39,347 bases of DNA, taken from positions 1 through 39,347 of the forward strand of contig NZ_DYZA01000233.1 in NCBI RefSeq assembly GCF_020741395.1. The letters run 5' to 3'. The stretch is from Mailhella massiliensis (GTDB lineage: Bacteria; Desulfobacterota; Desulfovibrionia; Desulfovibrionales; Desulfovibrionaceae). Both the position numbers and the translations under genes were made by a program. The notes under the pieces were generated by a model. The model saw only the letters and a program-made list of their open reading frames with translations, was not told the DNA's origin and did no database searches. The stretch's first letter is position 1, and the number at the start of each line of letters is the position of its first letter. Positions 16,721-24,467 of the stretch are shown here, piece by piece.

Positions 16721-17986
16721 ATGACCCGCAAAGATCGTACGGAAGGAATTTACAGCCGCCGCGAAGTGCTCGACGAGAGCGAACGCCGCCAGTATAACCT
16801 TATCCAGCTCAAGGATCTGCTCTCCTACGCCTACCGCTATTCGGAAGACGTGAAAAAGCGTTTCGACCGCGCTCAGTTCAACGTCGAGAAGTTCAAGACT
16901 CTCTCCGACCTCAAGCATATTCCCATCCTTAAAAAGAAGGAACTCATCTTCCTCCAGACCATGGGGCCGCGCCTCGGCGGTCTGCTCACCAAGGATATCG
17001 GCGAACTGCGCCGCGTCTTTCTTTCTCCCGGCCCGATTTTCGACCCGGAAGACCGCAACGACGACTATTGGGGCTATACCGAAGCCTTCTATTCCGTGGG
17101 CTTCCGCCCGGGCGATGCCGTGCAGGTGACGTTCAACTATCACCTCGCTCCGGCGGGCCTCATGTTTGAGGAGCCTCTGCGCAACCTGGGCTGCGCCTCC
17201 ATTCCCGCCGGCCCCACCGACGCGGCTACGCAGCTCGATATCATGCAGAAGCTTCGCGTTTCCGGCTATGTGGGCACGCCGAGCTTCCTCATGCATCTTG
17301 CTCAGCGTGCTGAGGAAAAGGGCCTCAACCTGCGCAAGGATCTCTTCCTGGAAGTGGCCTTCGTCACCGGCGAACGCCTTTCCGAGAAGATCCGCAGCCA
17401 GATGGAAAAGAAGTACGATATCATCATGCGTCAGGGCTACGGTACTGCCGACGTGGGCTGCATAGGCTATGAGTGCTTCCAGAAGAACGGCCTGCATATT
17501 TCCAACCGCTGCTATGTGGAAATCTGCCATCCCGACACGGGCATCCCGCTGAAAGACGGCGAAGTGGGCGAAGTGGTGGTCACGGCCTTCAACAAGACCT
17601 ATCCGCTCATCCGTCTCGCCACGGGCGACCTTTCCTACATTGACCGCACGCCCTGTTCCTGCGGCCGTACCAGCCCCCGCCTCGGCAGCATCGTGGGCCG
17701 CGTGGACACTACCGCCCGCATCAAGGGCATGTTCGTCTATCCCCATCAGGTGGAGCAGGTCATGGCCCGCTTCGAGGAAATCAAGCGCTGGCAGATTGAA
17801 GTTACCAACCCCGGCGGTGTGGACGAGATGGTGCTCTATGTGGAAGCGAGCAACTTCAAGCGCAAGGAAGAGCTTCAGCATCTGTTCCGCGAGCGCATCA
17901 AGCTGCGTCCCGAGCTGCGTATCCTTGCTCCGGGCAGCCTGCCTCCCCAGATCAAGCCCATCGAAGACAAGCGTGTCTGGGATTGA
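16721..17986 (+). CDS. PaaK-like AMP-dependent ligase with altered P-loop
   Basis: A 421-residue member of the phenylacetate-CoA ligase-type adenylate-forming family. Family-typical segments: a LKHIPILKKKEL N-terminal motif, a RQGYGTADVGCIGYECFQK motif, LIRLATGDLSYID, and a C-terminal GRVDTTARIKGMFVYPHQVE domain. The phosphate-binding loop, normally TSGTTG, reads LSPGPIFDPE at about residues 101-110. A cysteine cluster CSCGRTSPR may bind a metal. GGAG lies 7 nt before the ATG. A free-standing transcription unit with strong promoter and terminator. The acid substrate is unknown; an aryl acid is the family default. Confidence 0.88.
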   Translation: MTRKDRTEGIYSRREVLDESERRQYNLIQLKDLLSYAYRYSEDVKKRFDRAQFNVEKFKTLSDLKHIPILKKKELIFLQTMGPRLGGLLTKDIGELRRVFLSPGPIFDPEDRNDDYWGYTEAFYSVGFRPGDAVQVTFNYHLAPAGLMFEEPLRNLGCASIPAGPTDAATQLDIMQKLRVSGYVGTPSFLMHLAQRAEEKGLNLRKDLFLEVAFVTGERLSEKIRSQMEKKYDIIMRQGYGTADVGCIGYECFQKNGLHISNRCYVEICHPDTGIPLKDGEVGEVVVTAFNKTYPLIRLATGDLSYIDRTPCSCGRTSPRLGSIVGRVDTTARIKGMFVYPHQVEQVMARFEEIKRWQIEVTNPGGVDEMVLYVEASNFKRKEELQHLFRERIKLRPELRILAPGSLPPQIKPIEDKRVWD

Positions 17987-18032
17987 TTTCTTCATGCTTT
18001 TGGCGGTGTGCCCGTGCGGCACGCCTGCCGCG

Positions 18033-18059
18033 AAACCGCCCTTCGGGGCGGTTTTTTTT
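18033..18059 (+). terminator. Terminator after the PaaK-like gene
   Basis: A 9-bp stem AAACCGCCC/GGGCGGTTT (18033-18041 with 18046-18054) capped by a TTCG tetraloop, followed by eight T. Confidence 0.93.
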
Positions 18060-18497
18060 ATACAAAAACGGGAGCCGCAAGGAACATGCCTCACCAGGTT
18101 CGCCATGCTCCGTTATCATGGCTGATCTCGCCGAAGCGTGTTGTTTCTTGCCGTCTTTGATTCCCCCTGGAAGGCGCAGTCGATGCCGGAGAATTTTCTG
18201 CATCGGGAGAGCTGTTGTTTTCAGGGAATAGGAGCGGCGGGAAAGGTGTCGTGAAGAAGTGACGCCGCTTTCCGGGGAATCGGAAGGCGAGCCTGATTCA
18301 TGTACGCGAAAAGGGGCGTTGTCGGAGAGTCCAGCGAATGTTTCGTCCACAGATGCGTCGGATAGGTATTGAGGCGAGATGAAGCCTCGGAGTTGCCGGG
18401 AGGCGGCGCGCTGTTGTCGATTCGGAGAGCATCGAGGAGTTTTTTCATACAGTTTTCTGAAAAAAAGGGAGAGAATGAGTTATTGCAGCCCCCTCTC
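18060..18497. other. Intergenic region without a supported gene
   Basis: About 440 bp between the PaaK-like terminator and the proposed transporter-operon promoter. Several short frames are open, but none has a ribosome site or a recognisable protein. No clear RNA structure was found. Confidence 0.5.
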
Positions 18498-18525
18498 TTG
18501 ACAAGGAGCAGGATTTTTTTAAAAA
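18498..18525 (+). promoter_or_regulatory. Candidate promoter of the transporter-racemase-desulfhydrase operon
   Basis: A perfect TTGACA (18498-18503), a 16-bp spacer and TAAAAA (18520-18525). A transcript from here has a leader of roughly 290 nt. The operator-like palindrome begins at the -10. Confidence 0.5.
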
Positions 18526-18540
18526 TGTCGACATTCGACA
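18524..18540. promoter_or_regulatory. Operator-like nested palindromes at the promoter
   Basis: AATGTCGACATT (18524-18535) is a perfect 12-bp palindrome and TGTCGA-CAT-TCGACA (18526-18540) is a second, overlapping inverted repeat. Position over the -10 and start site fits a repressor site. The nearby GntR/FCD regulator is the natural candidate, since that class binds short TGT/ACA palindromes; this is inference. Confidence 0.45.
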
Positions 18541-18597
18541 ACTGTCTTGTGCCGTTTTTCATTTGCGGTGCAGGGATGAAGCGTCCTTTGTCGGGGA

Positions 18598-18624
18598 GCC
18601 GCAGATCTGCGGCCGGGGCCCCGG
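18598..18624. repeat. Two abutting palindromes in the transporter leader
   Basis: GCCGCAGATCTGCGGC (18598-18613) is a perfect 16-bp palindrome that abuts CCGGGGCCCCGG (18613-18624), a perfect 12-bp one. As RNA they would compete or stack. No T run follows, so this is not a simple terminator. Confidence 0.5.
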
Positions 18625-18817
18625 GGAGGCTTCAGCGGCTGGAGACTGTCAGCACTATCGCCCGGGAGAGGGCTCAGCGTTTGTAAAAAAGGAGGCCGGA
18701 AAAGGGACAGAACAGGCGGCGGAGGCGTCCTGGCCGGGCATGACGCGAAGAGGCGGCAGCGCTCTTCCGGCCGGCGGGGCGTGAGAAGCGTACAACGTAT
18801 TTTTCTTGAGAGTTGCC

Positions 18818-20026
18818 ATGTCAAAGCGTTTAGGTCTTCCCGCCCAGATGGGCATCGGTATGGTTCTCGGCGTCATCGTCGGCGCCATGGCTCCTTCCAT
18901 CAGCATCGACGCCAGCTGGTTCAAGCCGCTCGGCGATCTGTTCATCACCTTGGTACGCATGGTGGTGGTTCCCCTGGTGTTCACTACCCTTGTGGCCGGT
19001 GCGGCGAGTGTGTGCGACGTGAAAGAGCTCGGTCGCGTTGCGACAAAGACTCTGGTTTACTACCTGCTTACCACCACCGTGGCCGTCATCATAGGCCTTA
19101 TCCTCGCCAACCTCATCCGCCCAGGCCTCGGGCTTACCCTTTCCATGGAAAATCTTGCGGTGAAGGATGTTTCCGCTCCTCCGCTCATCAAGGTGCTCAT
19201 GGATATCGTGCCCCTGAACCCCATCGACGCCCTGGCCAAGGGCAACATGCTCCAGGTCATTTTCTTCGCTATTCTGTTCGGCTTCGCCCTCAGTATGCTG
19301 GGTGAGAAGGGCCGTCCCGCCTTCGTGTTCTTCGACTCCTGCGCCGAAGTCATGATCAAGGTGACGGGCATTGTGATGCGCTACGCTCCCATAGGTGTGT
19401 TCGGACTCATGGCCTTCACCGTGGCCAATCACGGTCTCTCCGTGCTTCTGCCGCTCATCAAGCTGGTGGCGGTCATGTATCTGGCCTGCCTTCTTCAGAT
19501 CCTTGTGGTCTATCTGCCCTGCGCCCACGTTGCGGGGCTTAAGCCCGGCACCTTCCTGAAGGGCCTTTCCGAGCCTCTCATCATCTCCTTCTCCACCTGT
19601 TCCAGCGCCGCCGCGCTTTCTTCCAACCTGCTTTCCGTGCAGAAGCTCGGCGCGTCCAAGTCTGTTTCCAGTTTCTCTATTCCCCTCGGCAATACCATCA
19701 ACATGGACGGCGCGGCCATATACATGGGCGTAGCGGCCATTTTCGCGGCTGAAGTGTACGGTATCCCCATGCCGATTGATAAGCAGCTCACCGTCATTCT
19801 GCTCGCAGTTCTGGCGTCCATCGGTTCCATGGGCGTGCCCGGCGCGGCCCTCATCATGATCACCATGGTCTTCACCCAGGTGGGCATCCCGCTGGAAGCC
19901 ATAGCCCTTATCGCAGGCGTGGACCGCATCATGGACATGGCGCGCACCACCATCAATGTCCTTGGCGACGCCACCGGCGCACTGCTGGTTTCCAAGCTTG
20001 AAAACGGCGGCAACGTCAAAGCATGA
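18818..20026 (+). CDS. Dicarboxylate/amino acid:cation symporter (DAACS, GltP-like)
   Basis: A 402-residue inner-membrane secondary transporter of the glutamate/aspartate/C4-dicarboxylate family. Signatures: serine-rich re-entrant loop SFSTCSSAAALSSNL (HP1), NTINMDGAAIYMG in TM7, a MGVPGAALIMITMVF loop (HP2), and DRIMDMARTTINVLGD in TM8, whose Asp and Arg handle the substrate amino and side-chain carboxylate groups in glutamate and aspartate carriers. The start at 18818 (ATG) was preferred over a TTG four codons upstream. Its stop overlaps the racemase start. The next two genes suggest an acidic or sulfonated amino acid substrate. Confidence 0.92.
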   Translation: MSKRLGLPAQMGIGMVLGVIVGAMAPSISIDASWFKPLGDLFITLVRMVVVPLVFTTLVAGAASVCDVKELGRVATKTLVYYLLTTTVAVIIGLILANLIRPGLGLTLSMENLAVKDVSAPPLIKVLMDIVPLNPIDALAKGNMLQVIFFAILFGFALSMLGEKGRPAFVFFDSCAEVMIKVTGIVMRYAPIGVFGLMAFTVANHGLSVLLPLIKLVAVMYLACLLQILVVYLPCAHVAGLKPGTFLKGLSEPLIISFSTCSSAAALSSNLLSVQKLGASKSVSSFSIPLGNTINMDGAAIYMGVAAIFAAEVYGIPMPIDKQLTVILLAVLASIGSMGVPGAALIMITMVFTQVGIPLEAIALIAGVDRIMDMARTTINVLGDATGALLVSKLENGGNVKA

Positions 20027-20850
20027 CTGTGATTCAGCGTTTTACCGATCATCTGGCCGAGCCCCGCACCATAGGTATCGTGGGGGGGCTCGGCCCCTAC
20101 GCGGGCTATGACCTTGTGCGCAAGATCTTCCGCTGGACGAAGGCCGGCGTGGATCAGGACCATCTGCCTCTTATGCTTCATTCTTTTCCCGGATGGATAC
20201 CGGAGCGTCCCGCATTCCTGCTGGGCGAGACGAAGGAAAATCCGGGGGAGGATATCGGCGGCATCATGGCACAGCTTGCCGAAAACGGCGCACGGGTCAT
20301 CGGCATGCCGTGCAACACCGCGCACAGCCCCCGTATTCTGAATGTGGCGCTGGAGCGCCTTTATGCCACGGGCCTTGACGTGACGTTTGTTTCCATCATC
20401 GAAAGTGCGGTGAAATATATGCGTGCGCTCTGCCCCTCCGGCGGGCGCATAGGGCTCATGGGTACGGTGGCCACACTGCATACCCGCCTGTATCAGGATG
20501 CGTTGGAAAAGGCAGGGCTTGACCCCGTGCTTCCCGATGAGGACGAATGTGCTCTGGTACAGCGCGCCATCAGCGATCCCGCGTTCGGCGTCAAGGCTTT
20601 TTCTGATCCGGTCACCTCCCATGCCCGGCAGATACTGCTTGACACGGCCCGCCGTCTGGTGGAGGTGAAACAGGTGGATGCCATACTCCTTGGCTGCACG
20701 GAAATACCGGTGGCGGTCACCGAGTCCAGGTTGTGGGACACTCCTGTCGTGGACGCCACTAGCGTGCTCGCTCGGGAACTGATCCGGGCCAGTTGCCCGG
20801 AACGACTCAAAGAATCCCCGGATTTTTCATCAGAGAAGGAAACATTATGA
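20023..20850 (+). CDS. Aspartate/glutamate-type racemase
   Basis: A 275-residue PLP-independent amino acid racemase. It has an N-terminal IGIVGGLGPYAGYDLVRKI, the first catalytic cysteine Cys97 in MPCNTAH, and the second Cys225 in LLGCTEIPVAV, so both acid/base thiols are intact. The family includes aspartate, glutamate and broad-specificity racemases. Start ATG overlaps the transporter stop, and its TGA overlaps the next start (ATGA), so the three genes are translationally coupled. It would interconvert D and L forms of whatever the transporter imports. Confidence 0.9.
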   Translation: MTVIQRFTDHLAEPRTIGIVGGLGPYAGYDLVRKIFRWTKAGVDQDHLPLMLHSFPGWIPERPAFLLGETKENPGEDIGGIMAQLAENGARVIGMPCNTAHSPRILNVALERLYATGLDVTFVSIIESAVKYMRALCPSGGRIGLMGTVATLHTRLYQDALEKAGLDPVLPDEDECALVQRAISDPAFGVKAFSDPVTSHARQILLDTARRLVEVKQVDAILLGCTEIPVAVTESRLWDTPVVDATSVLARELIRASCPERLKESPDFSSEKETL

Positions 20851-21848
20851 ATCTCGCCAAGTTCCCCCGTCGCGGTTATGTCAAGGAAGTCACCCCCATC
20901 GAATACCTGCCCAATTTCTCCAAGGCTCTGGGCAACAAGGTCAACGTGTACATCAAGCGCGACGACCTGCTTCCCGGCTGTGCGGGCGGTAACAAGACCC
21001 GCAAGCTGGACTTCAGCATTGCCGACGCCCTCGCCCAGGGCGCCGATACCCTCATCACCTGCGGCGCGGTGCAGTCCAACCACTGCCGTCTGACCCTCGC
21101 CTGGGCTGTGCACGAAGGGCTCGACTGCCATCTCGTGCTGGAAGAGCGCGTGAAGGACAGCTATAATCCTGAAGCCTCCGGCAACAACTTCCTCTATCAG
21201 CTTCTGGGCGTGAAGAGCATCACCGTGGTGCCCGGCGGTTCCCCCATGATGGCGGAGATGGAAAAGGTGGCCGAAAAGCTGCGTGCGGAAGGGAAGAAGC
21301 CCTATATCATCCCCGGCGGCGCGTCCAACCCCATCGGTGCTCTGGGTTATGTTTCCTGCGCACAGGAAATCATGCAGCAGATGTTCGCCATGGGCATCAA
21401 TTTTGACCATGTCATCGTGCCGAGCGGCAGTGCCGGTACCCATGCCGGCATGATCGCCGGCTTCTACGGCAACAATATGGACATTCCCATGTCCGGTATC
21501 GACGTGAGCCGCCCCGGCGACGTGCAGCAGGCTCTTGTGCACAAGCTGGCCCAGGAAACATTGGACTACATCGGAGCGGGCGTCCAGCTCCCCATGGAAA
21601 AGGTTGTCTGCTACGGCGACTACTATCAGCCCGGCTACTCCATCCCCAATGACGGCATGATCGAGGCCGTGAAGCTTCTCGCTCGTACCGAAGCCATTCT
21701 GCTCGACCCCGTGTACAGCGGCAAGGCTATGTCCGGCATGATCGACCTCGTGCGCAAGGACTACTTCCCCAAGGGCGCCAACGTGCTCTTCCTGCATACC
21801 GGCGGCTCTCCTGCCCTGTATGCCTACCTGCCCACCTTCCGTAAATAA
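20847..21848 (+). CDS. D-cysteine desulfhydrase-like PLP enzyme (or cysteate sulfo-lyase)
   Basis: A 333-residue fold-type II PLP enzyme of the D-cysteine desulfhydrase/ACC deaminase family. Lys50 in AGGNKTRKLDF binds PLP; QSNHCRLTLAWA, IPGGASNPIGALGYV, SGSAGTHAGMIAGFYG, DPVYSGKAMSGMIDL and the terminal LHTGGSPALYAY are all intact. D-cysteine desulfhydrase yields pyruvate, ammonia and sulfide; L-cysteate sulfo-lyases (CuyA) belong to the same family and yield sulfite. The two cannot be told apart by eye. AAGGA lies 6 nt before the ATG at 20847. In a sulfite- or sulfate-reducing host either product would be useful. Confidence 0.85.
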   Translation: MNLAKFPRRGYVKEVTPIEYLPNFSKALGNKVNVYIKRDDLLPGCAGGNKTRKLDFSIADALAQGADTLITCGAVQSNHCRLTLAWAVHEGLDCHLVLEERVKDSYNPEASGNNFLYQLLGVKSITVVPGGSPMMAEMEKVAEKLRAEGKKPYIIPGGASNPIGALGYVSCAQEIMQQMFAMGINFDHVIVPSGSAGTHAGMIAGFYGNNMDIPMSGIDVSRPGDVQQALVHKLAQETLDYIGAGVQLPMEKVVCYGDYYQPGYSIPNDGMIEAVKLLARTEAILLDPVYSGKAMSGMIDLVRKDYFPKGANVLFLHTGGSPALYAYLPTFRK

Positions 21849-21886
21849 CGTGCCCGGGGTCTGATCGGCCTGTCGAGGGTACCTTC

Positions 21887-21931
21887 CCCGCCTTCGGAAG
21901 CCGGAAACGGTTTCCGAAGGCGGGATTTTTT
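21887..21931 (+). terminator. Terminator of the transporter-racemase-desulfhydrase operon
   Basis: A perfect 13-bp stem (21887-21899 with 21912-21924, CCCGCCTTCGGAA and complement) is followed by A and then T7. Confidence 0.92.
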
Positions 21932-22064
21932 AAGGACGCGGCTTTTTTGCTCCTGCACCGCAGAGGCGAAAGGGCGCGTCGCTCCCTCCTCCGCCCGTAT
22001 GCAGGACTGTATCCGTGTGATCCCTGTCCGCAGGAGTTTTTCCGGCACAGGCGCGGGGTACCGG

Positions 22065-22085
22065 TTGAAAAGTGAGGCTTTTCAA
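22065..22085. promoter_or_regulatory. 8-5-8 inverted repeat upstream of gntR gene
   Basis: TTGAAAAG-TGAGG-CTTTTCAA is a perfect inverted repeat about 85 nt before the regulator start. Its left arm contains TTGAAA, which could serve as a -35 with a weak TGTAAG 16 bp later. A shortened copy of the right arm (CTTTCAAG) follows within 10 bp. It may be the regulator's own operator. Confidence 0.4.
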
Positions 22086-22170
22086 GTGTAAGCTTTCAAG
22101 ACAGGGCTTTTTCATACTTACGTCGGCTTCTCCCCCCGGAACGGCGTCCACCAGGAAACATCCGTCAGCC

Positions 22171-22866
22171 ATGCAGTTCAAAAAAGAAACCTACAGTATT
22201 CAGGCAGCCTCGTATATACGCAACCTCATCCGCTCCGGTGTGCTCAAGCCCGGTCAGCCTGTGCGTGAGGCACAGATATCGGAAGAACTCAATATCAGCC
22301 GTGCGCCCATCCGGGAGGCGCTGCTTATGCTGGCGCATCAGGGGCTTATCAGCTCTGAACCCCAGAAGGGCAAATATGTCCGCTCCATGAGCGCCAAGGA
22401 AATTTACGACAGTTATGTGGTTGCGGGCATCCTGGAAGGGGCTGCCGTGGCTCAGTCCCTTTGCCGATGGACGGAGAAGGAGGAGTCCGCCTTTGCCGAG
22501 GTGGTGCGCCGCCTGGATGAACAGGTGAATTATGCTGTAGACCTCGACACGCTTTCCGAGATAGACGAGGCGTTTCATATGACGCTGCTTTCCGCCTGCA
22601 CCAACGAGCGCCTTATCGACCTTGCCCGCACGTCCTGTTCCTCTCTTGCTAAGTTCCTTTATTATACCTACTGGCGCACGCTGTTCACGCCCAAGGAATT
22701 TTATGATCGGCATCACCTTATTGCCGAAGCGGTGCAGGGCAGGAATCTCATGCATATAGAGATGGTGCTTCGCGGGCACTATGAGGAAGTGGGCCTGCGC
22801 CTTTCCGAGCTGGTGCACGACGTTCCCACGGACGGCGGCAGGGCAAAGACGCGCGTGCGGGCGTAG
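22171..22866 (+). CDS. GntR-family (FCD) transcriptional regulator
   Basis: A 231-residue regulator. An N-terminal winged helix (about residues 8-72) carries AASYIRNLIRSGVLKPGQPV and EELNISRAPIREALLMLAHQGLI, ending GKYVRSMS. An all-helical FCD effector domain follows with EIDEAFHMTLLSACTN and YDRHHLIAEAVQGRN, whose Asp/His residues commonly bind a metal. The ATG at 22171 fits homology; the ribosome site is poor and an upstream in-frame GTG (22072) exists. It sits 3' of the transporter operon in the same direction, after a terminator, and is its likely regulator. Confidence 0.9.
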   Translation: MQFKKETYSIQAASYIRNLIRSGVLKPGQPVREAQISEELNISRAPIREALLMLAHQGLISSEPQKGKYVRSMSAKEIYDSYVVAGILEGAAVAQSLCRWTEKEESAFAEVVRRLDEQVNYAVDLDTLSEIDEAFHMTLLSACTNERLIDLARTSCSSLAKFLYYTYWRTLFTPKEFYDRHHLIAEAVQGRNLMHIEMVLRGHYEEVGLRLSELVHDVPTDGGRAKTRVRA

Positions 22867-23257
22867 GCAAAGTTTTGTTCCGCGCGTCGTCCGTCCGCCG
22901 TGAACATTCAGGCATGCCGGGAAAGCGCCATGGCCTTTGCAGGGAACTCTGCACTGGCCTTCGGAACAAAAGGCGCTTGGTCGGCAGGGGCTCTTTATGT
23001 ATCGGGGGCATGGAGGCCGGTTCCGCGCGGTCATGATAAACAGTGGCGAGCGTCGCCCTAGCGTCAGGGCGGCGCCTTAGAACAAACGCCGCTCACCGCG
23101 TTTTTCCGCTTTTGCGGAGAGAGCTTTCCCCCGCTTTCGCACGGCCTTGCATACTGTATTCCCGGGCTTCACGCGGAGCTCCGCCCGCCCGGCGGGAGGT
23201 CAGCGTTTGCGGTGGTAAGGCGTTGGGGAGGAAAAGAGGCGCTTGCTCGGAAGCGCG
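22867..23257. other. Intergenic region without a supported gene
   Basis: About 390 bp between convergent gntR and L,D-transpeptidase genes. Only small hairpins (for example GCCCT/AGGGC near 23055) without T runs were seen, and no ORF with a ribosome site and plausible protein. Confidence 0.5.
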
Positions 23258-24310
23258 TCAGTTCGGGATCCACACCTCGCCTATAATGAGGAATTCCCCC
23301 TTGTCGTCACTCATCCAGTACAGGGCCTGAAGGCCGTGATGGAGCACCCCCTTGCGCTCATAGCTTTTAATGAAGCAGGAGACCCAGTACCCCGGCCCCT
23401 CCATGAGGCGTATGCCTTCCCTGTCGAGAAAAAGTTCCTTTTGAACTGTGAATTCCGTGCGCAGACGTTTACGCAGTGAGGAGAATTTTTCTCTTCCTGC
23501 GCGGGGGTATTTCTTTCTGTCGTAGAGTTCAAAAAGGCTTTCGGACTGCTGGAGTCGCCGATCCATCCAGAGCAGTGTGCCGCAGCGTACCTTTTCTCCG
23601 GGGGAGAGCAGGACTGCGTCCGTTATGGGCACGATGGGAGGGGAAGCGAGGGGGGGGCAAGACTCTCCCGGAGCAACCTGTCCGGGCGGGGGGCATACTT
23701 CGGCGGGGCCGGAAGGCTGGTGGAATACGGAGGTGCTGCTCTGGGGCATGGGCGCGGGCAGCTTCTGCGCTCCGCCTTCCTCAGCCTGCACGCTTTCAAA
23801 AGGCGTGCCTTCCAGGTGTTCCGCCACGATGACGGGCGTACCCGGTATGAGAAGCGGCACGAGGTCTTCAATTTCATGCATGTCTATGGCCATGCAGCCT
23901 CTGGTGGTGAGCCCTTCTATGGGCTGCCCCTTGCTGTGCAGCCAGATGCCGCCGCCGGTCTTGCCGCGCAGGCGGTCGGCGGGGTTGGGATAGTTGAGGT
24001 TGAAGGCGTGCGGCCCGTACTCCATGAAGTCGAGTTTCCGCTCTATCTTATGCGTGATGAAATACACTCCTTCCGGCGTACGCAGATCTCCTTCCTTCTG
24101 CTTGTCGCCTTCCCTTCGGCCGTGGATGCAGGCGAAACGGCGGGTGATTTCAGGCTGCTTTCGATTTTCCACCTGAAAGAGCAGCTTGCGGCTCTTATCC
24201 GCGGCAAGGAAATATTCCGGCGCGCGGGAGGAAAGGCGGGCCGTCCATTCGGCAAAGGCCGTGGAGGGGAGCAGAAGGCAGGCGAAAAGAACAAAGAGGA
24301 GCCGGAGCAA
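23258..24310 (-). CDS. Secreted L,D-transpeptidase (YkuD) with C-terminal NTF2-like domain
   Basis: A 350-residue exported protein. A signal peptide (residues 1-20, ending AFA) precedes a YkuD catalytic domain with His125 in WLHSKGQ and Cys139 in TTRGCMAID, the HxxxxxxxTRGC active-site pattern. A Pro/Ser-rich linker (about 175-235) follows, then a C-terminal domain ending GLQALYWMSDDKGEFLIIGEVW that resembles the NTF2-like domain of secreted L,D-transpeptidases. Such enzymes make 3-3 peptidoglycan cross-links or attach proteins to the wall. The start is TTG at 24310: AAGGAG lies 6 nt upstream, and the signal peptide begins there. Confidence 0.88.
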   Translation of the reverse strand: MLRLLFVLFACLLLPSTAFAEWTARLSSRAPEYFLAADKSRKLLFQVENRKQPEITRRFACIHGRREGDKQKEGDLRTPEGVYFITHKIERKLDFMEYGPHAFNLNYPNPADRLRGKTGGGIWLHSKGQPIEGLTTRGCMAIDMHEIEDLVPLLIPGTPVIVAEHLEGTPFESVQAEEGGAQKLPAPMPQSSTSVFHQPSGPAEVCPPPGQVAPGESCPPLASPPIVPITDAVLLSPGEKVRCGTLLWMDRRLQQSESLFELYDRKKYPRAGREKFSSLRKRLRTEFTVQKELFLDREGIRLMEGPGYWVSCFIKSYERKGVLHHGLQALYWMSDDKGEFLIIGEVWIPN

Positions 24311-24401
24311 GGGAGTCTCCTTGTGGGGTTGGAAGCATTGCGGGCGGAGGAAAAGCGCTGTTACAGATTAAAGGAAATCGTGCGGGATGACAATGCCGTA
24401 T

Positions 24402-24443
24402 GAAAAAACGCCGCTCCGGCGTATGCGGAAGCGGCGTTTTTTC
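24402..24443. terminator. Bidirectional terminator after purB
   Basis: A perfect 14-bp stem (24402-24415 with 24430-24443, GAAAAAACGCCGCT and complement) has T runs in both directions. It lies 24 nt beyond the purB stop and separates purB from the L,D-transpeptidase gene, which therefore needs its own promoter. Confidence 0.92.
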
Positions 24444-24467
24444 AGCTTTTCAGCCTTTTTCAGGCGG

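Noticed and set aside
16706..18106. 466-residue minus-strand frame
   Set aside because: Antisense shadow of the PaaK-like gene.
18221..18562. 113-residue minus-strand ORF in the transporter upstream region
   Set aside because: No ribosome site at any of its ATGs, no recognisable domain, and it would run across the proposed promoter and operator.
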